Of a stretch of 64,000 bases of DNA, positions 43,165 through 50,706 are shown piece by piece. The notes under the pieces were generated by a model. The model worked only from the letters and a program-made list of their open reading frames with translations. It was not told where the DNA came from and ran no database searches. This DNA comes from Phycisphaerales bacterium (lineage in GTDB: Bacteria; Planctomycetota; Phycisphaerae; UBA1845): positions 104,021-168,020 of the forward strand of contig JADZBE010000034.1 of the NCBI GenBank assembly GCA_020852275.1, in the 5' to 3' direction. The position numbers were made by a program, and so were the translations under genes. Position 1 is the first letter of the stretch. Each line of letters starts with the position of its first letter.

Positions 43165-43986
43165 TCACATCGTCGGGTGCCAGCCGGCGTCCGCCCAGAG
43201 CGCGCCGCTGACGGACGAGTTCTTCAGCATGAAGACGATGGCCTCGGCGATCTCCTCCGGACGGATGAGCCGCTTGAGCTGCGTGTTGGGGATGATGCGC
43301 TCGTTGATCATGTCCTCCCCCATCGCGCGCACCATGGGCGTATCGGTAAAGCCCGGATGGATGATCGCGCAGCGCACGCCGTGGTAGATGGCCTCGATGG
43401 AGAGCGTCGCCTGCGCCCCTTCCAGTCCGGCCTTGGCGGTGGCGTAGGAGATCTGCCCGCGGTTGCCGGCGCTGGAGACGGAGCCGATCAGCACGATTCC
43501 GCCCTGGACGCGCTCGTCCGGGTCCCACGGGCCCAGCCCCGCGCGCTTGCGCGACATGGCCATAGACCCCACCGTGCGCAGCGCCCAGTAGATCGGCGCC
43601 ACGAGGTTGATGTTCATGACCCGGCGGAACTCGTCCTCGCTGTAGAGGTCGAGCTTGATCTTGCCGTCGCCGATGGACACCTTGACCGCCAGCCGGTCGC
43701 GCGTGATGCCCGCGGCCGGCACGCAGATCTGCACGGCGTCGAACTTGGACTCGACGTCCGCAAAGACGCGCTCGCGGAACTCGCCGTCCACGACGTCGCC
43801 CGCGTAGGGGTAAAGGATCTGCCGGGCGAAGCCGTCGTTGATGATGCGGCAGAAGTCGACCACGCCTTCGCTGCGGTCCACGGCGGCGATGGCGCGAATT
43901 CCTTCCTCGGCCAGTTTCAAGCACGTCGCCTGCCCGATGCCGCTGGCGGCGCCGGTGACGACGGCGATCTTACCTTCGATTTTCAT
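43165..43986 (-). CDS. SDR-family reductase of the PHA island (acetoacetyl-CoA reductase-like)
   Basis: 273 residues. Rossmann start TGAASGIG at about 11-18, catalytic Ser in IGSVSSAGN and the YATAK pair (Y and K) for the SDR tetrad. C-terminal SGALWADAGWHPTM. In the PHA pathway, PhaB reduces acetoacetyl-CoA to (R)-3-hydroxybutyryl-CoA; the position next to the synthase suggests that, but two inserted loops (IGDGKIKLDLYSEDEF; SMAMSRKRAGLGPWDPD) make it longer than classic PhaB and substrate is unproven. ATG 43986 follows AGGAGCATGCATC, giving an acceptable ribosome site. Confidence 0.72.
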   Translation of the reverse strand: MKIEGKIAVVTGAASGIGQATCLKLAEEGIRAIAAVDRSEGVVDFCRIINDGFARQILYPYAGDVVDGEFRERVFADVESKFDAVQICVPAAGITRDRLAVKVSIGDGKIKLDLYSEDEFRRVMNINLVAPIYWALRTVGSMAMSRKRAGLGPWDPDERVQGGIVLIGSVSSAGNRGQISYATAKAGLEGAQATLSIEAIYHGVRCAIIHPGFTDTPMVRAMGEDMINERIIPNTQLKRLIRPEEIAEAIVFMLKNSSVSGALWADAGWHPTM

Positions 43987-44014
43987 GATGCATGCTCCTC
44001 AGGAGCTGCTCGCT

Positions 44015-44214
44015 GCTCGCTGTTAGCTGTTAGCCAGACTCACGCACACGCTCTCTCTATTCCCCCCTCCGCGATCGAAGCCGCCAAGCTCACATTCCGA
44101 CGTGAAGCTCGCCTCCACCCTCCGGACGCAAGCATCATCCGTGCCCGCCGCGTGCGCTCTTGTCTCATCGGCAGGCATAGCCTCTGGCTGACAGCTAATA
44201 GCTAACAGCTAGAA
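44015..44214. repeat. Inverted repeats of GCTGTTAGCTGTTAGCC type
   Basis: GCTGTTAGCTGTTAGCC at 44018-44034 and GGCTGACAGCTAATAGCTAA at about 44187-44206 could pair into a long hairpin around the gap between the reductase and synthase. Related runs occur at 45856-45890 and 46403-46438, i.e. in each following gap of the PHA island. Confidence 0.65.
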
Positions 44215-45318
44215 GCCCTTCTTTCCCCCCGATCGCTTCGCGAGCCACTCCACCACCTTCGGCCACATGTCCCGATGGGCTTTTGACCCTACGGCCAGTC
44301 CGATGTGCCCGGCGGGGAATGTGATCGCCTCTTTGTCCGTTGAGCCGACGGCGTCGTTAAGCGGCAGCGACTGGCCGCACGGGACGAGATGATCATTGCT
44401 CGCCGTGAGATTGAGGATCGGGCAGGTGATGTTGCGCAGATCCACGCGGCGATCGCCGATCATCAGCTTGCCCTGGATCAGCTCGTTTTTCTGCATGCAA
44501 TGCTTGACGAACTGTCGGAACATCTCGCCGGCCACGGGGATGTTGTCGTTGAGCCAGCGCTCCATGGCGAAGAAGTCCTCGAGGTACTTCTCGTCCTCCA
44601 TGTTGTTGTAAAAGTTCACGTACTTGGAAAACAGGTTGTCCACCGGGCGCAGCAGGAGGAACGACCACTGCAGCCACTCCGCCGGCGCGTTGCCATACAC
44701 CTCGATGAACTTGTCCACGTCGAAGTATTCCGGCCGCGTCCACAGCGCGAGGTGGTGATCCTGGCTCGACCAGTCCACCGGGGCGGCCATGAGGATGAGG
44801 TTCTTGACGCGCTCGGGGTGGAGCGAGGCGTACATGGCGCTCATCGAGCCGCCCATGCAGTAGCCGAGGATGTTGATCTTCTCCTGCCCGGTGCGCTCGC
44901 AGACGCGCTCGACGCAGTGGTGGACGTAGCGATCGATGTAGTCCTCCATGTCGAGGTACCGATCCCCGTCGGAGGGCACGCCCCAGTCGATGTTGTAGGT
45001 GTCGAAGCCGCGGCGGACGAAGTGCCCGACGACGGTCTTTCCTTCCTTCAGGTCGAGGATGTACGGTCGGTTCACCAGCGCGAAGATGAAGAGGAGCGGC
45101 GTATCAAACGCGCACTCGACGCCGTCGCGGTAGTTCAGGAGGCGCAGCTTGTCTTCCTTGTAGACCGGCTCCGACGGCGTGATGGCGACGCGAACCCTTT
45201 CCGCCGTCTCCATGACGTTGGGCCAGCTCGCCGCCTTTGCGGCGAAGTCCTGCCACTGCTTCGTCGTGTCCGCCAGCGCGGCAGACCACATCCCGGTCAG
45301 CGTGTCAAATGCGGTCAT
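44209..45318 (-). CDS. phaC: Class III polyhydroxyalkanoate synthase, catalytic subunit
   Basis: Polymerises (R)-3-hydroxyacyl-CoA on the granule surface. 369 residues, the length of class III PhaC (class I/II enzymes are near 560-590). Lipase-like box GYCMGGS with catalytic C154; D309 (SNDHLVP) and H338 (AGHIGLAVG) complete the triad. Other landmarks: LFIFALVNRPYILDL, FDTYNIDWGVPSDGDR, LMAAPVDWSSQDH. Needs a PhaE-type partner, provided by the gene 11 bases upstream on the same strand. ATG 45318 preceded by AGGTGATGGGCG. Confidence 0.93.
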   Translation of the reverse strand: MTAFDTLTGMWSAALADTTKQWQDFAAKAASWPNVMETAERVRVAITPSEPVYKEDKLRLLNYRDGVECAFDTPLLFIFALVNRPYILDLKEGKTVVGHFVRRGFDTYNIDWGVPSDGDRYLDMEDYIDRYVHHCVERVCERTGQEKINILGYCMGGSMSAMYASLHPERVKNLILMAAPVDWSSQDHHLALWTRPEYFDVDKFIEVYGNAPAEWLQWSFLLLRPVDNLFSKYVNFYNNMEDEKYLEDFFAMERWLNDNIPVAGEMFRQFVKHCMQKNELIQGKLMIGDRRVDLRNITCPILNLTASNDHLVPCGQSLPLNDAVGSTDKEAITFPAGHIGLAVGSKAHRDMWPKVVEWLAKRSGGKKGF

Positions 45319-45329
45319 CGCCCATCACC

Positions 45330-45833
45330 TCATTTCGTTTTCGGCGCCGATTTCGGTTTCTCGCCGACGGCCGCCTCCACTTCGTCCACGCGGCGCGTCA
45401 GGACGGTGAGCTGGTCCAGCACGCGGTCCTCGAAGCTGTGCAGGAACTGCATGATGTCGGATGTGTCGGCGCGGCTGGGCGACTGCCCCATGTGCAGCGT
45501 CTTGCGCAGCAGGTCGTCCATCTGCTGCCGCATGGCCAGCGCGTTCTCCATCGACTTCTTCAGCATGGCGAGGAAGGTCTCGGACCGCATGTACTGGTCG
45601 AGGGACTTTGCCCAGGCTTCGAGGAAGGCCTGCTGCATCTTCGTGACCATCTCGGAGGGCGAGCAGGCCTGCGAGAACGCGGAAGCGCAGGCCTCGGCGC
45701 CGGGCGTCGCGGACATGCCCGGCATCCCCGCCATGCCCGGTATCCCCGCCGCGGCGGACATCTTGCCCATCGCGTCGGACCAGAACTTCATCCAAGCGTC
45801 GGCGCCGGGAAATGCGCCAGGAGTGTCTACCAT
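45330..45833 (-). CDS. phaE: PhaE-like subunit of class III PHA synthase
   Basis: 167 residues. Class III synthases need PhaE; the order here, upstream of and adjacent to phaC (11-base gap), and the amphipathic helical composition (ALAMRQQMDDLLRKTLHMGQ, FLHSFEDRVLDQLTVLTRRV) support the call. The N-terminal half has a Met/Gly/Ala/Pro-rich repeat (GIPGMAGMPGMSATPG) that is not typical. Known PhaE are about twice this length, so it is a short form. Start ATG 45833 with AGGAGTAGCAAG before it. Confidence 0.75.
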   Translation of the reverse strand: MVDTPGAFPGADAWMKFWSDAMGKMSAAAGIPGMAGMPGMSATPGAEACASAFSQACSPSEMVTKMQQAFLEAWAKSLDQYMRSETFLAMLKKSMENALAMRQQMDDLLRKTLHMGQSPSRADTSDIMQFLHSFEDRVLDQLTVLTRRVDEVEAAVGEKPKSAPKTK

Positions 45834-45855
45834 GTTCTTGCTACTCCTTTTCCGA

Positions 45856-45890
45856 GGCTGTTGGCTATTCGCTGTTGGCTATTCGCCCGA
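45856..45890. repeat. GCTGTTGGCTATTCGCTGTTGGCTATTCG repeat
   Basis: GGCTGTTGGCTATTC directly repeated (CGCTGTTGGCTATTC). Related to the runs at 44018 and 46403. Confidence 0.6.
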
Positions 45891-45926
45891 GAGGACCCAG
45901 CCAATGCTGATATTCAGGCCACTGGA

Positions 45927-46319
45927 TCAACCGCCCCCTCTACGCTCTACGGTCCGCTGCGATCCTCCACGTCGGACGGTTTTCATCAACGAAACAAGCA
46001 TTTGCATGCACTCGGAGGCCCAAGCGGACAGCGCGTCGTATCGTTCCTGATCCAGATAGCCCAAGTCTCTCGCCAGCAGGAGGTGATATCCGACCTCGCT
46101 TGCGGATCCTGTGGCCACTTGGAGGAACTGTGCGAACTCCTTGTCGCCGCCTCGCCCGCATCCTTCAGAGATATTCGCCCCCATTGAGGAAGCAGCCCGA
46201 CGGAGTTGGCTTGTCAGACCATACAACTCATCCTTCGGGAACGCTCGCGTCAAACGATAGATTTCGACCGTAAGTCCGTGGGCTCGTTGCCAAACGCGGA
46301 GATTTCGGAAGTCCTGCAT
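45927..46319 (-). CDS. Four-helix-bundle protein (S23/IVS-type)
   Basis: 130 residues: LRVWQRAHGLTVEIYRLTRA-type opening (family pattern kdL.vWq.a..l...vy..t..fP), FPKDELYGLTSQLRRAASSM, NISEGCGRGGDKEFAQFL and the tail SEVGYHLLLARDLGYLDQER. Proteins of this type are often carried in 23S rRNA intervening sequences and elsewhere as stand-alone genes; the function is unclear. It is an odd guest inside the PHA island. Confidence 0.8.
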   Translation of the reverse strand: MQDFRNLRVWQRAHGLTVEIYRLTRAFPKDELYGLTSQLRRAASSMGANISEGCGRGGDKEFAQFLQVATGSASEVGYHLLLARDLGYLDQERYDALSAWASECMQMLVSLMKTVRRGGSQRTVERRGGG

Positions 46320-46402
46320 GATAGGGGTCCCTCATCTCCATGCGGCAGCGCCGCATCTGGTCACCCCCGGGCACGCAGCCGTTGTCGCGTCGGTCGATTT
46401 GT

Positions 46403-46438
46403 CTCTGGCTAAGAGCCAACAGCTTAGAGCCAACAGCT
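46403..46438. repeat. GGCTAAGAGCCAACAGCTTAGAGCCAACAGC repeat
   Basis: AGAGCCAACAGCTTAGAGCC shows a tandem of AGAGCCAACAGCT; inverse-complement-like to the GCTGTTGGCT run at 45856. Marks the gap before the thiolase. Confidence 0.6.
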
Positions 46439-46444
46439 CCCTCT

Positions 46445-47626
46445 TCACCCGCACAACTCCACCGCGATCGCATCCGCCTCGCCGCCGCCGATGCACAGGC
46501 AGGCGATGCCGATCTTGCCTTTGCGCCACTTCAGCCCGCGCGTCAGCGTGTTGACGATCCGCGAGCCTGTCGCCCCGATCGGGTGACCGATCGCCACCGC
46601 GCCGCCGAACGCGTTGACCTTAGGGTGATCCAGACCCAGCTCGCGCATCGCCGCCATGGGAACCACCGAAAACGCCTCGTTGATCTCGAACAGGTCAACC
46701 TGCCCGACCTTCAACGAAAGCTGCTCACAGAGCTTCTTGATGGCGTGGACCGGGGCGATCGTGAACCAGTCTGGCTCGGTGGCGAAGTTGGCGTAGCCGA
46801 GGATCCGCGCCACGGGTTTCAGCCCCAGCGATTTCATCTTCTCCTCGCCGTAAACCGCCATGCCAGCCGCGCCGTCATTGATGCCCGAGGCGTTGCCCGC
46901 GGTGATGGTTCCGTCCGCGCTGAAGGCGGGCTTGAGCGTGGCCATTTTCGAGGCGTCGAATTTGGCGACGTCCTCGTCCATCGTGACCGTCTCGACGCCC
47001 TTGCGCGATTTGATCTCGACGGGCACGACGGCCTCGGCGTAGAAGCCGCTCTTCCAGGCGTCGGTCGCCCGCTGATAGCTGGCGGTAGCGTACGCGTCCT
47101 GCTCTTGGCGCGTGAACTTGAACTTCGCGGCGCACATCTCGCCGCAGGTGCCCATGTGCTTGTTCTTGTACACGTCCCAGATGCCGTCGTGGATCATGCT
47201 GTCGATCAGCTCGCCGTTGCCCATGCGATAGCCTTGGCGCGCCTTGGGCAGGAGGTAAGGCGCGTGGGTCATGCTCTCGCAGCCGCCGGCGAGGATGACG
47301 TCCGCGTCCCCGCACTGAATCGCCTGCGACGCCATGATCACCGCGCGCAGGCTCGACCCGCACACCTTGTTGATCGTGATCGCACCGACGCTGTCGGGGA
47401 TGCCGGCGCCGAGGGAGGCCTGGCGGGCGACGTTCTGTCCCTGTCCCGCCTGGAGGACGTTTCCGAAGTACACGTGATCGACGTGCCTGGGGTCGATGCC
47501 CGCCCGCTGAAGCACCTGGCGGATAACGATGCTGCCCAACTGCGGCGCCGTCATGGCCGACAGGGTCCCGCTCATCGAGCCGAACGGCGTGCGCACCCCT
47601 CCCGCCACGTACACGTTTTTCAGCAT
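46445..47626 (-). CDS. phaA: Acetyl-CoA acetyltransferase (beta-ketothiolase)
   Basis: First step of PHB synthesis: two acetyl-CoA to acetoacetyl-CoA. 393 residues, normal. Nucleophile C89 in VCGSSLRAV, GGCESMTHAPY, DGIWDVYKNKHMG, NASGINDGAAGMAV, EINEAFSVV, GGAVAIGHPIGATGSRIV (active-site His) and the second Cys in IACLCIGGGEADAIAVE. ATG 47626 begins MLKNVYVAGGVRTPFG, the family start; a GGGAAAG stretch precedes it. Located between the phasin and synthase genes on the same strand. Confidence 0.93.
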   Translation of the reverse strand: MLKNVYVAGGVRTPFGSMSGTLSAMTAPQLGSIVIRQVLQRAGIDPRHVDHVYFGNVLQAGQGQNVARQASLGAGIPDSVGAITINKVCGSSLRAVIMASQAIQCGDADVILAGGCESMTHAPYLLPKARQGYRMGNGELIDSMIHDGIWDVYKNKHMGTCGEMCAAKFKFTRQEQDAYATASYQRATDAWKSGFYAEAVVPVEIKSRKGVETVTMDEDVAKFDASKMATLKPAFSADGTITAGNASGINDGAAGMAVYGEEKMKSLGLKPVARILGYANFATEPDWFTIAPVHAIKKLCEQLSLKVGQVDLFEINEAFSVVPMAAMRELGLDHPKVNAFGGAVAIGHPIGATGSRIVNTLTRGLKWRKGKIGIACLCIGGGEADAIAVELCG

Positions 47627-47783
47627 GATCTTTCCCTTTCTGCCTGCCTGGCGATCTTCCACTCGCCGCGGTCCAAGCATATCCCGGAAAGGGGGAAGGG
47701 TCGCGGTCCGCCCGGGCGAAGTCGAGGGCAAGGCCCCGCCACATCGCCCGCGCGAACCGCGACCGGGTCGGGAAAATGCGTTG

Positions 47784-48263
47784 TTACTTCGCGGTCTTGG
47801 GCGGCATCTTGCCGGCGTCGCCCTTGTCGCAGGCGCACTCAACAAAGAGGTTCGACCAGTTCCGCGCCGCCTTGGCGCCGGTCTCGCCGACGAAGTCGAT
47901 CTGCGAGCGCATCGTGCTGAACGCGTCCTTCATCGTGTCCTGCGTGGCGCGCGTCCAGTCGAAGTCCTTGCCGCCCTGGGTCTTCTCGAAGGAGCGCTTC
48001 AGGAAGTCCATGTTCGTCTTGAACTGGGTGTTGAACGCCTGCGTCATCATCTCGAGGTTGTCGCGCATCACCGGGGCGAAGTTCCGCGTGATCCGCTCGT
48101 TGCAGCCGCGGAAATCCTCGAACTTCGCCGGGACGCACGTGGCCGTGCCCATCGCCTTGCCCGCGGCGTCCCACATCCGCGTGGTGGCGGCGACGCCCGC
48201 CTCGAACGTCTGCCGCGTCTGGTCCATCATCTCCTGCATGAATTCCGGGGTTTGCATAGTCAT
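47784..48263 (-). CDS. phaP: Phasin-like granule protein
   Basis: 159 residues of helical, Met/Thr/Phe-rich composition without signal or catalytic motif: TPEFMQEMMDQTRQTFEAG, TRNFAPVMRDNLEMMTQAFN, TRATQDTMKDAFSTMRSQID. That is typical of phasins that coat PHA granules; its place opposite phaR and beside the thiolase supports the role. ATG 48263 chosen (MTMQTPEFM); the region upstream in the frame is not coding-like and holds the promoter. Confidence 0.78.
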   Translation of the reverse strand: MTMQTPEFMQEMMDQTRQTFEAGVAATTRMWDAAGKAMGTATCVPAKFEDFRGCNERITRNFAPVMRDNLEMMTQAFNTQFKTNMDFLKRSFEKTQGGKDFDWTRATQDTMKDAFSTMRSQIDFVGETGAKAARNWSNLFVECACDKGDAGKMPPKTAK

Positions 48264-48355
48264 GATGCTTCTCCGTGCTCTTGACTGAATGAGTCCATTT
48301 CCATGGTCGCCAGGACGCCCTGAGCGCCCGCTTCCTCCACGTCCTCCTCCGATAA

Positions 48356-48384
48356 AGCATACCACATTTGTGCGTTCGCGTCAA
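48356..48384 (-). promoter_or_regulatory. Candidate promoter for the phasin/PHA operon
   Basis: On the minus strand: TTGACG (plus 48379-48384) and TATGCT (plus 48356-48361), spacer 17. The spacer holds the short inverted repeat CACATTTGTG (48363-48372). Confidence 0.68.
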
Positions 48385-48397
48385 GAAGAATGTTGCA

Positions 48398-48407
48398 TTT
48401 GCACAAA
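48398..48407. promoter_or_regulatory. Candidate operator (TTTGCACAAA palindrome)
   Basis: TTTG-CA-CAAA, 13 bases upstream of the phasin -35, inside the TGC-rich stretch GTTGCATTTGCACAAA. PhaR repressors in other bacteria bind TGC-rich sites near phasin promoters, so this is a candidate PhaR site. Confidence 0.5.
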
Positions 48408-48471
48408 AACAGGCAATATCATCGTAACCTTATTTGTAATAACATGTTACGGTTTGAGACTAAGGCCCTTG

Positions 48472-48500
48472 TTGACACGAAGTCGCCCCGGCGCTATCGT
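48472..48500 (+). promoter_or_regulatory. Candidate promoter for phaR
   Basis: TTGACA at 48472-48477 and TATCGT at 48495-48500, spacer 17, 36 bases before the phaR start. Confidence 0.68.
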
Positions 48501-48503
48501 CCG

Positions 48504-48514
48504 TTTGGTGCAAA
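48504..48514. promoter_or_regulatory. Candidate operator (TTTGGTGCAAA) at the phaR transcription start
   Basis: TTTG-GTG-CAAA, an imperfect version of the TTTGCACAAA site at 48398, overlapping the expected start point of the phaR transcript; suits autorepression. Confidence 0.45.
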
Positions 48515-48536
48515 CCCACCATGAAAGGCGGTCGGG

Positions 48537-49106
48537 ATGGCAGAGCCGAAGACCCGTCAGACGCTCCAGATCAAGAAATACCCCAACCGCAGGTTCTACG
48601 ACACGACCCGCAGCCGGCACGTCACGTTGCAGGAGCTGCACGAGGCCATTGTCGAGGGGCATTCGCTCATCGTCGCCGACTCGAAGACCGGCGAGGACAT
48701 CACCAACGTGATCCTCGTCCAGATTCTGCTGGAGAAAGATCCGCCGAAGCTGCACCTGTTCCCGTCGTGGATTTTGCACTCGATGGTGCGCTCCAAGCCG
48801 TCCGCCTTTCGCGGTGCGATGGATCACCTCATCCGTCCGATCACCGGGCCCATGGCGGCCACGCAGCGCCAGATGGACGAGCTGATGCACCGCGCGCTGG
48901 CAGGGGAGTTCATCAACCCGCTGGAGTGGACGCAGGCGCTGATGCGCGCGTTCACCAGCCCGCCGGCGTCGCCCGAGCCGGAGGGCGCGGACGCGCCGCC
49001 GGGAGCGGAAAACGCGCCGCCGGACCCGGAGGACGCGTTGAACGACTTGCGCAAGCAGGTCGCAGCGCTCAACAAGCGGATGGAGAAACTGCAGAAGCGA
49101 TCGTAA
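48537..49106 (+). CDS. phaR: PHA synthesis repressor
   Basis: 189 residues. Granule-sensing DNA-binding repressor of phasin synthesis. Opening IKKYPNRRFYDTTRSRHVTL is the PhaR DNA-binding domain (YxNRRLYDTxxSxYvTL), then LHEAIVEGHSLIVADSKTGE and DITNVILVQILLEKD. The C-terminal part is helical with a Pro/Ala/Glu-rich linker and a terminal coiled coil (ALNDLRKQVAALNKRMEKLQ). Start ATG 48537 has a purine-rich lead (GAAAGGCGGTCGGG). Transcribed away from the PHA operon, sharing its control region. Confidence 0.92.
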   Translation: MAEPKTRQTLQIKKYPNRRFYDTTRSRHVTLQELHEAIVEGHSLIVADSKTGEDITNVILVQILLEKDPPKLHLFPSWILHSMVRSKPSAFRGAMDHLIRPITGPMAATQRQMDELMHRALAGEFINPLEWTQALMRAFTSPPASPEPEGADAPPGAENAPPDPEDALNDLRKQVAALNKRMEKLQKRS

Positions 49107-49130
49107 GCGAACGCGATTTCATGACTCGCC

Positions 49131-49250
49131 GGGTGGCACGGTTTGGCGTACTGGCCAGGCCGTGGAGAATGAGAAGAGGGCAGAATCGACCGCTTGTTCG
49201 CGCATCCGACGGGTCCGCGGCTGCGGACCCGGGCCACCCGAACTCCTTGT
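49131..49250. repeat. GGGTGGCACGG-type dispersed repeat
   Basis: CGGGTGGCACGGTTTGGCGTAC at about 49130, and a palindrome GGGTCCGCGGCTGCGGACCC at 49210-49229 followed by GGGCCACCCG. The palindrome recurs as GGGTCCGCTGCTGCGGACCC at 61727. Confidence 0.7.
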
Positions 49251-49287
49251 GACCCCGCACGGACTCACCCGGCGCTGCGTGATCCTG

Positions 49288-50292
49288 CTACAGCGATTCC
49301 TCAATTTCCGCGCGGCGGCTGATGCGGATGGCGAGATGATCCTTGTGCCGGCCGATGCCGCCGGCGAAGGTGTTTTGCTCGTTCACCTGCAGGACGATTT
49401 CGCCGTGGGTGGGCTTGGTGGTCTGCAGGATGTCGCCGGGTTGGAGACCTTTCAGTTCGCGCACGGTGATGGTGGTCTCCGCCAGGAAGCCGCGGATGTC
49501 CACCCAGGTGGCGCCGATGTTGCGGCTGATTTCCGTCGCGCGGCTCTCCGTCTTGGTCTGTCGCTGGTAGGCAAGCCAGCCCTGCGCCGCGAGCTTGTCG
49601 ATGACCGGTTCGATGACCTTGAACGGGATGCAGAGGCTCATGGTGCCGGCGCGCGAGCCGAGCCGGATTTCGAATCCGAGCACGACGACGACTTCATTCG
49701 GCGCGACGATCTGCACCAGGTGCGGGTTGCTCTCCACCTCGCGGATGGCGAACTTCACGTCCACCAGCTCCGACCACACTTCCGTCAGCGAATTCACCGC
49801 ACGGTCGGTGATGCAGCGCACCAATCGCATCTCGATCAGCGTCAGCGGGCGCTGCGGGATGTACACCTCCGAGTTCGACCCGCCCAGCAGGCGGTCGATG
49901 ATCGGGTAGATAATGATCGGTGAAACCTCCAGGCAGAGCTGCCCCTGCAACGGCTCGGCCGAGAGCAGGTTGAAATTCGTCGGGTTGGGAAGCGAGTGGA
50001 TGAACTCGCTGTAGGTGAGCTGCTCGACGGTGGCGACGCGGATTTCAACAATGGTGCGCAGGAAGCCGGAAAGCGCCGCGCCGAGGTTGCGCGCGAAGTT
50101 CTCGTGGATGCCCTCCAGCGAGCGCATCTGCTCTTTGCTGACGCGCTCGGGACGCTTGAAGTCGTAGGTACGGACGGGCTGCTGAGGGCGATGGTCGCGC
50201 TCGCGCGGCGTCGCCGCCGCGGTGTCGACGTCGCCCGAGCTCGCGGCCGCGAGCAGGGCGTCGATTTCACTCTGATCTAGAACGTCCGCCAT
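49288..50292 (-). CDS. fliM: Flagellar motor switch protein
   Basis: Rotor C-ring component that sets rotation direction. 334 residues, usual length. N-terminal CheY-binding peptide VLDQSEIDALL; middle FliM domain (RSLEGIHENFARNLGAALSG, TVEQLTYSEFIHSLPNPTNF, LLGGSNSEVYIPQRPLTLIE) and a C-terminal SpoA/FliN-like domain (TTITVRELKGLQPGDILQTT). It is apart from other flagellar genes in this window. A possible leader peptide gene lies 82 bases upstream on the same strand. Confidence 0.94.
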   Translation of the reverse strand: MADVLDQSEIDALLAAASSGDVDTAAATPRERDHRPQQPVRTYDFKRPERVSKEQMRSLEGIHENFARNLGAALSGFLRTIVEIRVATVEQLTYSEFIHSLPNPTNFNLLSAEPLQGQLCLEVSPIIIYPIIDRLLGGSNSEVYIPQRPLTLIEMRLVRCITDRAVNSLTEVWSELVDVKFAIREVESNPHLVQIVAPNEVVVVLGFEIRLGSRAGTMSLCIPFKVIEPVIDKLAAQGWLAYQRQTKTESRATEISRNIGATWVDIRGFLAETTITVRELKGLQPGDILQTTKPTHGEIVLQVNEQNTFAGGIGRHKDHLAIRISRRAEIEESL

Positions 50293-50373
50293 GTCCGATT
50301 CAGTCCACCCACCCGAGCGTGCGAGGCACGGGTGTTATCGGACAGCGCGCGGACGGACTTGAACGCGGCGCGA

Positions 50374-50460
50374 TCAGCACAGCGCGGCGTACACCATGGC
50401 CGTCAATACCGCGATGCGCATCTTCCGCTTGAAGAACTCATACGTCAGCCAGAGCGTCAT
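50374..50460 (-). CDS. Possible 28-residue small protein upstream of fliM
   Basis: ATG 50460 (minus) after GGGAGGGG with a 9-base spacing; it reads MTLWLTYEFFKRKMRIAVLT and eight more residues (AMVYAALC), ends TGA at 50374. The C-terminal half is hydrophobic and follows a Lys/Arg cluster, as in small membrane peptides. There is no homology I can call. The frame's GC pattern does not prove coding, so this is only a candidate. Confidence 0.3.
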   Translation of the reverse strand: MTLWLTYEFFKRKMRIAVLTAMVYAALC

Positions 50461-50706
50461 GATCGGCTTCCCCTCCCGGCGCCTCGCGCGGCGCGTGCTG
50501 CTGCAGGAACTGCCTGATTGTTCCCGCGATGCGGCTCAACTCAAGTGTGCGGCCTGCGGCGACACGCTGGGGGCGGGATTATCGATCGTGCGTGGATTAT
50601 CGAACGCGCCGCGCTCACGGCAGTCCACGCAAAAAAACAGCGGGCGGCGGACCTGCGCAATTCACGCTGATCCGCCGCCCGCACGATCACGGCCCCGCCC
50701 CAACCG
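50461..50706. other. Intergenic, no gene supported
   Basis: Holds the ribosome site of the small upstream ORF (GGGAGGGG, minus strand, near 50474) and two related ATTATCGA(T/A)CG(T/C)GC pieces near 50579-50611. Open frames crossing this stretch run into the antisense of the next gene. Confidence 0.4.
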
